Assembly (NCBI GenBank): GCA_016871195.1
Contig: VFZN01000004.1
Location: 124,001-188,000 of the forward strand
Length of the DNA stretch: 64,000 bases
From: Acidobacteriota bacterium
GTDB taxonomy: Bacteria > Acidobacteriota > Vicinamibacteria > Vicinamibacterales > UBA2999
Direction of reading: 5' to 3'
In this document: positions 9,092 to 17,871 of the stretch, piece after piece
How the letters are laid out: each line of letters begins with the position of its first letter
How positions within the stretch are numbered: position 1 is the stretch's first letter
Position numbers and translations under genes: made by a program
The notes under the pieces: generated by a model
The model's database searches: none
Told to the model about the DNA's origin: nothing
The model's input: only the letters and a program-made list of their open reading frames with translations

Positions 9092-9817
9092 GTGCCGATG
9101 GCTGGTGTCCGCCGTGCGGTACACAGCTGGTGGAACGACGATGGCCCCGCAGATTTGGCGGTGCCCGCCCAGAAGGCACTCGCACTGGCCTTGTTCGAGG
9201 GACGCTACTGCGAGGACAAGCTGGCCGGGACACTGGTGCTGCAGGAGATCCTGCTCGGACACCTCAACGACGAGGATATCGACGCCTTCGGACGACTGTT
9301 CGAGCGGGCATGCATCGCTGACTGGAACACGAGTGACTGGTTCTGCGTGAAGGTGCTGGGGCCGCTGGTTGCGCGCGATGTCCCGCGTCGGCACCGAGTC
9401 GACCTGATCACTGCGTGGAAGTGCGCGCCGACTGTCTGGCAGCGCCGTTCGGCCAATGTCGCCTTCGTGAACCTGGCCCGACGCGGCGACGCCAATTTTC
9501 CCGGATTCACCGCACTCATGCTCGACACGTGTGCCGCCACGGTGTGCCACGAGGAACGTTTTGCGCAGACCGGGGTGGGCTGGCTGCTGCGCGAACTGGC
9601 CGAGGCCGACTGCGAGGCGGTGACCGCATTCACTCGCGCACATCTCGCACGCATGTCGCGGGAGGCCGTGCGATACGTGACCGAACGCATGCCGCACGAT
9701 CAGCGCCGCGCGCTGCTCGACGCCCACACGAGGGCACGTGGACGGTCAATGCGCCGCGAAGTGGCGATGCACGTTACCCCGACCGACGCCAGCCCATCCG
9801 GCCCGTCAATCGAGTGA
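9092..9817 (+). CDS. DNA alkylation repair protein, AlkD-like HEAT-repeat family (5' end probably frameshifted)
   Basis: The 241-aa reading frame from GTG 9092 shows the helical-repeat pattern of the AlkD/COG4912 family: FEGRYCEDKLAGTLVLQEIL, NTSDWFCVKVLGPLVA and WLLRELAEADCEAVTAFTRAH. These proteins excise alkylated bases such as N3- and N7-alkylpurines. The recognisable N-terminal segment FWERYLRGAVPFRGVPMAGV lies upstream of the first possible start codon in this frame, so GTG 9092 is probably not the true start. Either a sequencing or true frameshift separates it from ATG 8994, or the protein is truncated. The 3' end overlaps the convergent DinB-type gene by 44 bases. Confidence 0.72.
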   Translation: MPMAGVRRAVHSWWNDDGPADLAVPAQKALALALFEGRYCEDKLAGTLVLQEILLGHLNDEDIDAFGRLFERACIADWNTSDWFCVKVLGPLVARDVPRRHRVDLITAWKCAPTVWQRRSANVAFVNLARRGDANFPGFTALMLDTCAATVCHEERFAQTGVGWLLRELAEADCEAVTAFTRAHLARMSREAVRYVTERMPHDQRRALLDAHTRARGRSMRREVAMHVTPTDASPSGPSIE

Positions 9818-10316
9818 TGTGGGCCAGATGATGGCGGCCGTGCCACGCGTACAGCGCCAGCTGCTGGTCGAGTGACATGCGTCCCAGTTCGGGATGCGTG
9901 AACGTCCGTGCGAATGCGGCGTCGGGCAGGCGTGTGATGGCATCGACCCACCGGGCGTGCAGCGACGCGAGCAACGCGAGTGAGAGCGACACCGGGGCAA
10001 GGCTCGCATCGGGCAGCCGGGCCCAGGCCTGCTCGTCGTAGGGGCGGATGACCGGCACGTCTTCGGTCAGGGCTAGACGGAACCGGACGTAGGCGTTCAG
10101 ATGGCTGTCGGGCAGGTGGTGCACCACCTGCCGTATCGTCCAGCCCCCGGGACGATACGGCGTGTCGAGCTGCGCATCGCCGAGGCCCTCGACTGCAGCG
10201 CACACGGCCTCCGGAAGCACGGCCAGGTCGGTCACATGCAACGCACGACTGGCGGCGTCACTGTGTGCAGGCGCCACAAATGGCCCGAGGGGATACGAGA
10301 GATCCGCGGCCTCCAT
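9774..10316 (-). CDS. DinB/YfiT-family putative metal-dependent enzyme (bacillithiol-transferase-like)
   Basis: A 180-aa four-helix-bundle protein of the DinB superfamily, YfiT branch. The three histidines expected to bind the metal are visible in IRQVVHHLPDSHLNAY (about residue 66) and in YAWHGRHHLAHITRL (about residues 158-165). Family members bind Ni or Zn, and some act as thiol-S-transferases. The N-terminal YPLGPFVAP block is also typical of YfiT proteins. It lies 6 bases upstream of, and points away from, the stop of the molybdenum hydroxylase gene, so it may be the last gene of that leftward unit. Confidence 0.85.
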   Translation of the reverse strand: MEAADLSYPLGPFVAPAHSDAASRALHVTDLAVLPEAVCAAVEGLGDAQLDTPYRPGGWTIRQVVHHLPDSHLNAYVRFRLALTEDVPVIRPYDEQAWARLPDASLAPVSLSLALLASLHARWVDAITRLPDAAFARTFTHPELGRMSLDQQLALYAWHGRHHLAHITRLTGRMGWRRSG

Positions 10317-10322
10317 CGGCCG

Positions 10323-12488
10323 CTATGCCTTCCGCAGCGGTGTCTGGGTGAAGGGCAGGGCACGCACGCGGACGCCCGTCGCGGCGAAGATGGCATTGGC
10401 GACCGCCGGTGCGATGGGCGGCACGGCGGGTTCGCCCAGCCCGCCGAGTGGGGCATCCGATCGCACGAACTCGACGCGGATGCGCGGCGTGTCCTTGATG
10501 CGTGGCATGGGATAGTCGCGGAAGTTTCTCTGTGCGACGCGACCTTCCTCGATGGTGATCGCGCTCATCAGGGCGGCCGACAGACCGAAGAGGATGCCGC
10601 CTTCGACCTGTGCCGTGGCGCCGTCAGGACTGATCACGTCGCCGCAGTCGACGACCGCATCGACCGCCAGCACCCGCAGCACGCCGGCAGCGTCGACCCG
10701 CACATGCGCGACTTCGGCAACGATGCTGCCGAAGCTGTCACAGAGGGCGATGCCCCGCCCCTCGCCCTCGGGGAGCGGCGTACCCCAGCCGGCCAGCGTC
10801 GCGGCGCGCTCGAGCACCGCCAGCGCGCGGGGCGACGTCGACAGCAGGCCGCGGCGATAGTCGCAGGGGTCAGCCTTGGCCTCGTGCGCCAGTTCATCAA
10901 TGAACGACTCTTTGAAGAAGCCGTGCTGCGAGCTGGCCACGGATCGCCACGCACCCAGCCGCACGTGATGCGCCGACTCCTTCTGGGTGCTCTCGGTCTT
11001 CCCGATGGCATACGGCATCGCCAGCGCCTCGCCGTCGCCATCGCCCGTGAAGGCCACTCGCACGATGAGCGGGCGTCCCGAGGCATCGAGGCTGGCGGCG
11101 TGGCGTGACAACGCGGCCGGCCGATAGTAGTCATGCTGCATGTCGGTTTCGCGCGACCAGATGGTCTTCACCGGCGTCGGCGACATCTGCTGCGCCACCT
11201 GCACGCCGAGTTCGATGTAGTCGAACGTGTAGGGCAGGCGACGCCCGAATGATCCACCCAGGAGGTGGTTGGTCAGCTGCACCCGCTCGCGGTCGATGCC
11301 GAGCGCCTTGGCCGCCACCGTGCGGGCATTCAGGGGATCCTGCACACCAGCCCAGATGCGTGCGCCCGTATCGTCGACCTGCGCGGTGCACGACAGCGGT
11401 TCCATCGAGGCATGCGCTAGGAAGGGCACGCGGTACTCGGCCCGCACCACCCGCGTCGCGTCGGCGGGCATCTCGGGCAGCGGCCCGATGGCCGCGTCGA
11501 ATGCGGCGAAGATCGAGGCCGACGACACCTGTCCGTGGCCGGCGTCGGTGTAGACGGGCTGCAGTGCCGCCAGCGCCTGGCGCGCGCGCCAGTAGCTGTC
11601 GGCCACGACCGCGACCGCGTTGGGCAGCGACACCACCTTCTTCACACCGCGCAGCGCCATGGCCGGCGCAGGATCGACCGACTGCAGCGTGCCCCCCTGC
11701 ACCGGGGCGATGTCGATCGCCGCGTAGAGCATGTCCGGCAGCGACACGTCGATGCCATAGGTGGCCCGCCCGTTGACCTTCGAGGCGATGTCGAGTCGGG
11801 GTGCAGACGTGCGGCGCAGCGAGAACGCGTCAGGGCCTTTCAGCGTCGGCGATGTGGGCACCTTCAGGTGCGAGGCCGCCTCGGCCAGCTGGCCGTAGGT
11901 CGCCTGCCGTCCCGACGCGGCATGCCGCACCACCGACTGCGAGGCCTGGCACTCACGGGCCGGCACGCCCCACTGCTGCGCCGCCGCGTCTACCAGCATC
12001 TGGCGCGCTGCGGCTCCGGCCACGCGCATGCCGAATTCACCCGTGCTGCGCACGGCCGTCGACCCGCCCGTGACCATCAGGCCGATCCAGTCGGCCACTT
12101 TATACATGCCGTAGTCGAAGCCACGCGCCATCACGGCCGGCACATGGTCGCCGGTGATCGTGCGGGCCAGATAACCGTTGGCATACGTATCGACGCCCGG
12201 CGCTTCGATGACCTCGACCTGTGCCCAGTCGGCATCCAGCTCATCGGCGGCCATCATGCCGAGGGCCGACAGCGTCCCCTGGCCCATGTCGCAGTGCGGC
12301 ACCAGAATCGTGATGCGTCCGTCTGCGTTGATGCGAATCCACGTGGTGAGCTGCCCGGGGCCGGGTCCTGCGGGTTCGACGACCGCATGACGCGCCGGTG
12401 CCAGCGCAAAGCCAGCCACGCCGAGCAGGAACCCACCACCGGCAATGGTGCCGGCACCGATGAAGGTGCGTCGCGTCCACTTGTTCAT
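10323..12488 (-). CDS. Molybdopterin-binding large subunit of a xanthine dehydrogenase-family oxidoreductase (IorB-like)
   Basis: A 721-aa protein beginning with a twin-arginine signal (TRRTFIGAGTIAGGGFLLG), so it is exported folded. The Moco-binding domains show GQGTLSALGMMAADELDAD near the N-terminus, LGGSFGRRLPYTFDY in the middle, and GLGEPAVPPIAPAVANAI near the C-terminus, where Glu686 matches the catalytic glutamate of the family. The arrangement resembles isoquinoline 1-oxidoreductase beta subunits and other periplasmic aldehyde/N-heterocycle oxidases. Its start overlaps the stop of the 2Fe-2S subunit gene (ATGA), so the pair is translationally coupled. No FAD subunit is adjacent, so electrons probably pass to a cytochrome. 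The substrate is unknown. Confidence 0.9.
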   Translation of the reverse strand: MNKWTRRTFIGAGTIAGGGFLLGVAGFALAPARHAVVEPAGPGPGQLTTWIRINADGRITILVPHCDMGQGTLSALGMMAADELDADWAQVEVIEAPGVDTYANGYLARTITGDHVPAVMARGFDYGMYKVADWIGLMVTGGSTAVRSTGEFGMRVAGAAARQMLVDAAAQQWGVPARECQASQSVVRHAASGRQATYGQLAEAASHLKVPTSPTLKGPDAFSLRRTSAPRLDIASKVNGRATYGIDVSLPDMLYAAIDIAPVQGGTLQSVDPAPAMALRGVKKVVSLPNAVAVVADSYWRARQALAALQPVYTDAGHGQVSSASIFAAFDAAIGPLPEMPADATRVVRAEYRVPFLAHASMEPLSCTAQVDDTGARIWAGVQDPLNARTVAAKALGIDRERVQLTNHLLGGSFGRRLPYTFDYIELGVQVAQQMSPTPVKTIWSRETDMQHDYYRPAALSRHAASLDASGRPLIVRVAFTGDGDGEALAMPYAIGKTESTQKESAHHVRLGAWRSVASSQHGFFKESFIDELAHEAKADPCDYRRGLLSTSPRALAVLERAATLAGWGTPLPEGEGRGIALCDSFGSIVAEVAHVRVDAAGVLRVLAVDAVVDCGDVISPDGATAQVEGGILFGLSAALMSAITIEEGRVAQRNFRDYPMPRIKDTPRIRVEFVRSDAPLGGLGEPAVPPIAPAVANAIFAATGVRVRALPFTQTPLRKA

Positions 12489-12988
12489 GACCGCTCTCCC
12501 GTGCCTGCCGCGGCGTCGGTCGGCACAGTCGCCGCACGCATAGCCACCGCCTCATGGATCGCCGCACGCACCCGCGGATATGTGCCGCACCGGCAGATGT
12601 TGGTCAGGCGCGCATCAATCTCGTCATCCGTCGGGGCAGGCGTGTCGGCCAGCAGTGCTGCCACGGCCATGATCATCCCCGACTGGCAGTAGCCGCACTG
12701 CGGCACCTGCCGCGCGACCCACGCCACCTGCACCGCATGCGGGCTGTCAGCCGGCGCCAGGGCCTCGATCGTCACGACCGACTTGCCCTCAGTCGCCGAC
12801 AGCGGCAGCGTGCACGATCGCACTGCGCGTCCATCGAGATGCACCGTGCAGGCCCCGCACGCGGCGATGCCGCAGCCGTACTTGGTGCCGGTCAGGCCCA
12901 GCTGTTCACGCAGCGCCCACAGCAGGGGCATCTCAGGTTCAAGGTCGAGGGTATGTGGCGTTCCGTTCACGGTCAGCGAAATCGGCAT
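12485..12988 (-). CDS. 2Fe-2S small subunit of a xanthine dehydrogenase-family oxidoreductase (IorA/CoxS-like)
   Basis: A 167-aa protein with both cluster motifs. The plant-ferredoxin type set is Cys39, Cys44, Cys47 and Cys59 (KYGCGIAACGACTVHL...RSC). The helical-domain set is Cys98, Cys101, Cys132 and Cys134 (PQCGYCQSGM...NICRCGTYPR). It transfers electrons from the molybdenum centre of the large subunit encoded next to it. It has no signal peptide, so it is presumably carried out by the Tat signal of the partner. It is the first gene of the unit, 132 bases from the divergent M20 gene. Confidence 0.93.
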   Translation of the reverse strand: MPISLTVNGTPHTLDLEPEMPLLWALREQLGLTGTKYGCGIAACGACTVHLDGRAVRSCTLPLSATEGKSVVTIEALAPADSPHAVQVAWVARQVPQCGYCQSGMIMAVAALLADTPAPTDDEIDARLTNICRCGTYPRVRAAIHEAVAMRAATVPTDAAAGTGERS

Positions 12989-13120
12989 GGCAGGCTCCCG
13001 GGTGCTCCGAGTGTGTCACGGGCGTCTGCCGGTGGCAATTGCCGCCGCGCCGAAGAAGCTGATGACGCCAGCGCCCGACCCCGGTAGACTGTGCCCACTG
13101 GCAAGCAGGAGGCCACAGAC

Positions 13121-14719
13121 GTGATGCGTAGATGTGCAGTATGGGTCCTGAGTGCGGCATGCGCGCTCACGACGGTTCCCGCAGCCGCCCAGACCGACAG
13201 GACGGCCGCCTACAAGGCCGATGCGGTGCGCGGCGTCGACGAAATGGCCAAGATGGCCCAGGTCATGGTCGATTCCGTGTTCAGCTTCGGCGAACTCGGC
13301 TTTCAGGAGGTCGAAACCTCGAAGTACCTGACCGGCATCCTCGAACAGAACGGCTTCAGGATCGAACGCGGCGTCGCCGGCATTCCCACCGCCTGGGTCG
13401 CCCGCTGGGGCAACGGCAAGCCTGTCATCGCCCTCGGCTCCGACATCGACGGCATTCCCCAGGCGTCCCAGAAGCCCGGCGTGGTCTATCCCGATCCCAT
13501 CCTGACCGGTGCCCCGGGACACGGTGAAGGCCACAACACCGGCGTCCCCCTCAACATCATCGCGGCACTGGCCGTCAAGCGCGTGATGGAACGCGAGAAA
13601 CTGCCCGGCACCCTGATGATCTGGCCCGGCGTCGCCGAGGAACTGCTGGGCACCAAGGCTTACTTCATTCGCGAGGGCCTCTTCAAGGATGTCGACATCT
13701 CGCTGTTCGCCCATGTCGGCGGAAATCTCGGCGTGTCGTGGGGCGACGGCGGTGGCAACGGCATGGTCTCGGTCGAATACACCTTCGAAGGGGAAACGGC
13801 GCATAGTGCCGGCGCGCCGTGGCGCGGCCGCTCGGCGCTCGACGCCGTCGAGCTGATGAATGCCGGCTGGAACTACCGCCGCGAGCATCTCCGTATTTCA
13901 CAGCGCTCGCACTACGTCATCTCGAACGGGGGCGATCAGCCCAATGTCGTGCCGAGGAACGCCAGTGTCTGGTACTACTTCCGCGAGAACGACTACCCGC
14001 ACATCAAGGAAATGTGGGACATCGCCAACAAGATGGCCGACGGTGCCGCGCTGATGACCAACACCAAGTGGACGTCACGCACGCTGGGCTCCGCGTGGCC
14101 CCAGCACATGAACAAGGTCGTCGCCGAGACGATGTTCGACAACATCAGGAAGGTGGGCCTGCCCACCTGGACGGCTGACGATCAGGCGCTGGCCAGGGGG
14201 CTGCAGCAGTATCTCGGCAACCCGACGAGCCCTGGGCTGGCGACCGAACTCGAGCCGCTCGGCGGCCCGGTGCCGAACGAACGCAACACCGGCGGCGGGT
14301 CGGACGACATCGGCGACATCTCGTGGAACGTGCCGACGGTCACGCTGCGCTATCCGGCCAACATTCCCGGGCTGCCCGGTCACAACTGGTCGAGTGCCAT
14401 TGCCTCAGCCACACCCATCGCGCACAAGGGTGTCGTCGCCGGTGCGAAAGTGCAGGCCATGACCGTGCTCGACCTGCTCACGAAGCCTGAACTGGTCAAG
14501 GGGGCGTGGGACTACTTCAACAACGTGCAGACGAAGGATCGCAAGTACATCCCCTTCATCACGAAGGACGACAAGCCGGCCACGCACCTGAACGCGAACA
14601 TCCTCGGCCGCTATCGCGAGGAGATGAAGAAGTTCTACTACGACCCGTCGAAGTACTCGACCTACCTCGAGCAGCTCGGCATCACCTATCCGACGCTGGC
14701 CCCTGCCACGAAGCGGTAG
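13121..14719 (+). CDS. Exported M20-family amidohydrolase, AbgB-like
   Basis: A 532-aa protein with a signal peptide (MRRCAVWVLSAACALTTVPAAAQ) and the M20 metallopeptidase core. Metal-site elements include GSDIDGIP, GHGEGHNTG and the VAEE segment; a dimerisation-domain region follows with ETAHSAGAPWRGRSALDAVEL. The size and the PAHSPW-like block place it with the p-aminobenzoyl-glutamate hydrolase subunit B (AbgB) type of aminoacyl amide hydrolases rather than true dipeptidases. AGGAGG at 13107-13112 fits GTG 13121 (8 bases) or the adjacent ATG 13124; a more upstream GTG at 13091 has no such site. The protein should act in the periplasm, and the substrate is not predictable. A strong hairpin follows the stop. 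Confidence 0.87.
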   Translation: MMRRCAVWVLSAACALTTVPAAAQTDRTAAYKADAVRGVDEMAKMAQVMVDSVFSFGELGFQEVETSKYLTGILEQNGFRIERGVAGIPTAWVARWGNGKPVIALGSDIDGIPQASQKPGVVYPDPILTGAPGHGEGHNTGVPLNIIAALAVKRVMEREKLPGTLMIWPGVAEELLGTKAYFIREGLFKDVDISLFAHVGGNLGVSWGDGGGNGMVSVEYTFEGETAHSAGAPWRGRSALDAVELMNAGWNYRREHLRISQRSHYVISNGGDQPNVVPRNASVWYYFRENDYPHIKEMWDIANKMADGAALMTNTKWTSRTLGSAWPQHMNKVVAETMFDNIRKVGLPTWTADDQALARGLQQYLGNPTSPGLATELEPLGGPVPNERNTGGGSDDIGDISWNVPTVTLRYPANIPGLPGHNWSSAIASATPIAHKGVVAGAKVQAMTVLDLLTKPELVKGAWDYFNNVQTKDRKYIPFITKDDKPATHLNANILGRYREEMKKFYYDPSKYSTYLEQLGITYPTLAPATKR

Positions 14720-14730
14720 CAGACACGCGC

Positions 14731-14763
14731 CCTGGAGCCTGCCGTCACACGGCAGGTTCCAGG
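14731..14763. terminator. Strong hairpin between convergent M20 and kup genes
   Basis: cctgga/g/cctgccg (14731-14744) pairs with cggcagg/t/tccagg (14750-14763) around TCACA: 13 pairs with one mismatch. There is no T-tract. It is placed 11 bases after the M20 stop and 77 bases after the kup stop on the other strand. Confidence 0.55.
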
Positions 14764-14839
14764 TGCGGCATCAGAGCGCCTCGCCTTGAGGCCGCCGCAA
14801 ACGCCCGGCTCCCGCAACGGTCGCCCCGCGCAGGCGGCG

Positions 14840-16705
14840 TCAGATCTCCACCTGCACACCCAACTCGACGATGCGGTCCGGTGGCAGCCGGAAGAATCCG
14901 GCTGCGCGGCCGGCGTTGCGTGCCATGAACGCAAACAGGTGTTCGCGCCACGAAGCCATGCCGGGCGCGTCGGTCACAAGCAGCGTCTCGCGTCCCAGGA
15001 AATATGTCGTCTCGTCGTCGATGCGCAGCACGGCCTCACGGGCCAGCGTCTTCGGCACGTCGACTTCTTCCATGAAGCCCGTGCGCACCACGACTTCGAA
15101 GATACCCCGACCGAGCGGTCTGATATCGACGCGATCTTCAGGGGCCACATAGGGAATCGGCTGCGTGGACACCTGCAGCGAGATGACGCGCTCGTGCAGT
15201 ACGCGGTTGTGACGAATGTTGTGGGCCAGCGCCGGTGGCGTGGCCGACGGCTGCGCCGTCATGAAGACGGCCGTGCCCGGCACGCGCGCCAGCGCCTGCG
15301 TGTCGAGGCTGTCGACAAACGCATCGAACTTGAGTGACCGTGCCGTCAGCCGCCGCGCGACGATCGTGCGACCCGTCTTCCACGTGGTCATCAGCGTGAA
15401 CAGCACGGCGCCAATCAGCAGGGGGAGCCAGCCACCGTCCAACAGCTTGAGCAGGTTGGCGCTGAAGAACGACCCATCAATGACGACGAGTATGCCCGTG
15501 AGGCCATACGCCACGGGCACCGGCCACTTCCAGCGCTCGGTCATCAGCACATGCAGCAGTAGCGTAGTCAGCAGCATGGTCATCGTCACGGCAATGCCAT
15601 AGGCCGCGGCCAGCGCGGTCGATGTGCCGAACGACACCACGATGGCTGTGGTGGCGAGGAAGAGCATCCAGTTCACCTGCGGCAGGTAAATCTGGCCCAT
15701 CGTCTCCCTGGACGTGTGCGAGATGTCGAGGCGCGGGCAGTAGCCCAGCTGAATCGACTGCACGGTGAGCGAGAAGACGCCGGAAATCATCGCCTGTGAC
15801 GCGATGATGGCAGCCATGGTCGACAGGGCCACGAGCGGCAGGCGGAACGCGTCGGGGGCCATCAGGAAGAACGGATTCGACGCGGCCGTCGGATCTTTCA
15901 GCAGCAGCACCGCCTGGCCGAAGTAGTTGAGCAGTAGCGCGGGCAGCACCACGGCAAACCAGGCCGCGCGAATGGGGAAGCGGCCAAAGTGGCCCATGTC
16001 CGCATAGAGCGCTTCGCCGCCGGTGATCACAAGGCATACCGCCCCGAGCACCGCCAGCCCGTGCCACTGATGCTCGACGAAGAACTGCACGCCGTGCCGC
16101 GGGTCGAAGGCCCACAGCACCTCAGGCGCCTGCACCATCCAGCTCAGCCCCATGACCGCCAGCACGGCAAACCACACCAGCATCACCGGCCCGAACAGCC
16201 AGCCGACCACGCCGCTGCCACTCCGCTGCAGCGTGAAGAGCGCGACGAGAATCGCCACCGTCGCCGGGACGGTGTAGTGGCGGAAACCCGGGAAGACGAC
16301 CTCCGCGCCCTCCATCGCGCTCAGCACCGTAATCGCCGGCGTGATCATGGCGTCGCCGTAAATCAGCGACGCCCCGAACAGGCCAATCAGCACCAGCACC
16401 GGCGTCACGAAGCGACGACTCTCGCGCCTGGGCAGCAGCGAGGTCAGTGCCAGGATACCGCCCTCGCCGCGGTTGTCGGCGCGCATGACGATGGCGATGT
16501 ACTTGAGCGAGATGACGATCAGCAGCGCGTAGATGATGAGCGAGAGCACACCCAGCACGTTGTCGTAGGTGACGGGTACCGAGTGTGAACCGGAAAAACA
16601 CTCGCGGATGGCATAGAGCGGGCTGGTGCCGATGTCGCCGTAGACAACGCCCAGTGCTCCGAGGACCAGGCCCGCACGGGCCTGATGCGCACTGTCAGTA
16701 GACAC
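14840..16705 (-). CDS. kup: Kup-type potassium uptake protein
   Basis: A 621-aa inner-membrane K+/H+ symporter. The diagnostic N-terminus LVLGALGVVYGDIGTSPLYA is present. It is followed by RADNRGEGGILAL, the conserved LYADMGHFGRFPIR block and roughly 12 hydrophobic segments, then a C-terminal cytoplasmic domain from about residue 470. The start is GTG 16705, with GGAGG 4 bases before it. No c-di-AMP riboswitch fold is recognisable in the 137 bases upstream. Length and motif content are normal for the family. Confidence 0.96.
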   Translation of the reverse strand: MSTDSAHQARAGLVLGALGVVYGDIGTSPLYAIRECFSGSHSVPVTYDNVLGVLSLIIYALLIVISLKYIAIVMRADNRGEGGILALTSLLPRRESRRFVTPVLVLIGLFGASLIYGDAMITPAITVLSAMEGAEVVFPGFRHYTVPATVAILVALFTLQRSGSGVVGWLFGPVMLVWFAVLAVMGLSWMVQAPEVLWAFDPRHGVQFFVEHQWHGLAVLGAVCLVITGGEALYADMGHFGRFPIRAAWFAVVLPALLLNYFGQAVLLLKDPTAASNPFFLMAPDAFRLPLVALSTMAAIIASQAMISGVFSLTVQSIQLGYCPRLDISHTSRETMGQIYLPQVNWMLFLATTAIVVSFGTSTALAAAYGIAVTMTMLLTTLLLHVLMTERWKWPVPVAYGLTGILVVIDGSFFSANLLKLLDGGWLPLLIGAVLFTLMTTWKTGRTIVARRLTARSLKFDAFVDSLDTQALARVPGTAVFMTAQPSATPPALAHNIRHNRVLHERVISLQVSTQPIPYVAPEDRVDIRPLGRGIFEVVVRTGFMEEVDVPKTLAREAVLRIDDETTYFLGRETLLVTDAPGMASWREHLFAFMARNAGRAAGFFRLPPDRIVELGVQVEI

Positions 16706-16803
16706 AACTCCTCCAATCCGCCGGCGAGGTTAGCTGTCGGGCTCGGCGTTGGAAGTCGCCGTCCGGCCTGGCCGGATGCGCCCCTGAAACTCGGGTCCCC
16801 CGC

Positions 16804-16821
16804 GACGCGCATGGGCGCGTC
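16804..16821. terminator. Short perfect hairpin between the diheme cytochrome and kup genes
   Basis: gacgcgc (16804-16810) pairs with gcgcgtc (16815-16821) around ATGG. TTT follows on the plus strand only. It lies 22 bases past the stop of the leftward cytochrome operon and may mark its transcript end. Confidence 0.35.
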
Positions 16822-16842
16822 TTTGGCGTCAATCTTCCGATT

Positions 16843-17871
16843 CTACTTGGTCTTGGCCTTGGCGTCCTTCAACGCCTTGTAGTGGGCCTCAATCGGCTTG
16901 AACGGCCCGAGGCGGTGCTGCTCGAGCGGAAACTCGTCGGCATACGGGCCATAGGCATTGTCGACGGGCTTGGTCGTCAGGTCCGGATAATCCTTCTCCT
17001 GCCCGATCATCGTGGGCCGCGACTGGGCATTGATGTAGGCCGCGACGTCAAACGCCTCGTCGTCAGACAGCGTGGCTTCGCCCAGGGGCATGCGCGCCTT
17101 GATGAAGCGTGCGGCAGTCAGCACACGGTGCATGCCGGCTCCGGTGTTGAAGCTGTCCGGGCCCCAGACCGGAGGAAACAGATAGCCTTTGCCTTTGTCT
17201 TCGGTGGCCAGCAGCCCCAGCCCGTCCTTGCCGTGACAGGTGGCGCACCGGCGCTGATACACCTCGCCACCGGCATCAACGTCGGCGCGACGGTCGGGCA
17301 TCTTGAAGGCGGGCGGTTCGGTGGCCTTGCGCGCCGAGGCGGGCATCGCGTCCCACTGCCGGCCGAGCCCGCGCAGGTAGGCTGCCATGGCCATCATCTC
17401 GACACTGTCCATCGGCAGCGGCTTGCCGTTCATGCTGCGCTGCATGCACTCGTTGATGCGGTCTTCGATATCGGTCATCTGGCCGGCACGACCGGAAAAG
17501 CGCGGATAATGCGCGTCGGTTTCGAACAGGTGCAGCGTGCCGGGGTCGGTGCCGGTGCCCAGATGGCACGAGCCGCAGTTGAGGCGGCTGTTGATGTAGC
17601 GCTTCTGCGGATCAGCCTGATCGGGCCCCAGCAGTTCAGCCGTCTGCGCGATGAGCCGACGGCCGAAATCTTCGGTGGCCTCGGCGGGCAGCGTCACCAT
17701 CGAGGCCGGTACCGCATCACCCCCACCCGACGCCGCCGCCGATGGGCGCCACAGCGACGCGCTGGTGCCAGACGACTGCAGCCCGACTACGATGAGGCCG
17801 ATGCTCAGGATGACGCCGGCCACGAGGGCAGGCAGCCATCCGGTTCCGCGGGGCGACGGGGCAGGGGTCAC
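16843..17871 (-). CDS. Diheme cytochrome c, thiosulfate dehydrogenase (TsdA)-like
   Basis: A 342-aa protein with an N-terminal membrane anchor (residues 11-31) and two heme c sites: Cys99-x-x-Cys102-His103 (NCGSCH) and Cys209-x-x-Cys212-His213 (CATCH). The N-terminal domain reads like TsdA/SoxA-type cytochromes (RRLIAQTAELLGP, INSRLNCGSCHLGTGTDP, YPRFSGRAG). TsdA enzymes oxidise thiosulfate to tetrathionate, or do the reverse, and use a cysteine as axial ligand of heme 1. Cys142 in INECMQRSMNG, 39 residues after His103, is a good candidate. The start is GTG overlapping the previous stop (GTGA), so it is coupled to the cbb3-type genes upstream. An electron donor or acceptor role for that oxidase is inferred. 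Confidence 0.78.
   Translation of the reverse strand: MTPAPSPRGTGWLPALVAGVILSIGLIVVGLQSSGTSASLWRPSAAASGGGDAVPASMVTLPAEATEDFGRRLIAQTAELLGPDQADPQKRYINSRLNCGSCHLGTGTDPGTLHLFETDAHYPRFSGRAGQMTDIEDRINECMQRSMNGKPLPMDSVEMMAMAAYLRGLGRQWDAMPASARKATEPPAFKMPDRRADVDAGGEVYQRRCATCHGKDGLGLLATEDKGKGYLFPPVWGPDSFNTGAGMHRVLTAARFIKARMPLGEATLSDDEAFDVAAYINAQSRPTMIGQEKDYPDLTTKPVDNAYGPYADEFPLEQHRLGPFKPIEAHYKALKDAKAKTK

Noticed and set aside
16706-16842. A c-di-AMP riboswitch upstream of kup
   Set aside because: Such switches occur before potassium transporter genes, but the region is short and I see none of the conserved blocks.
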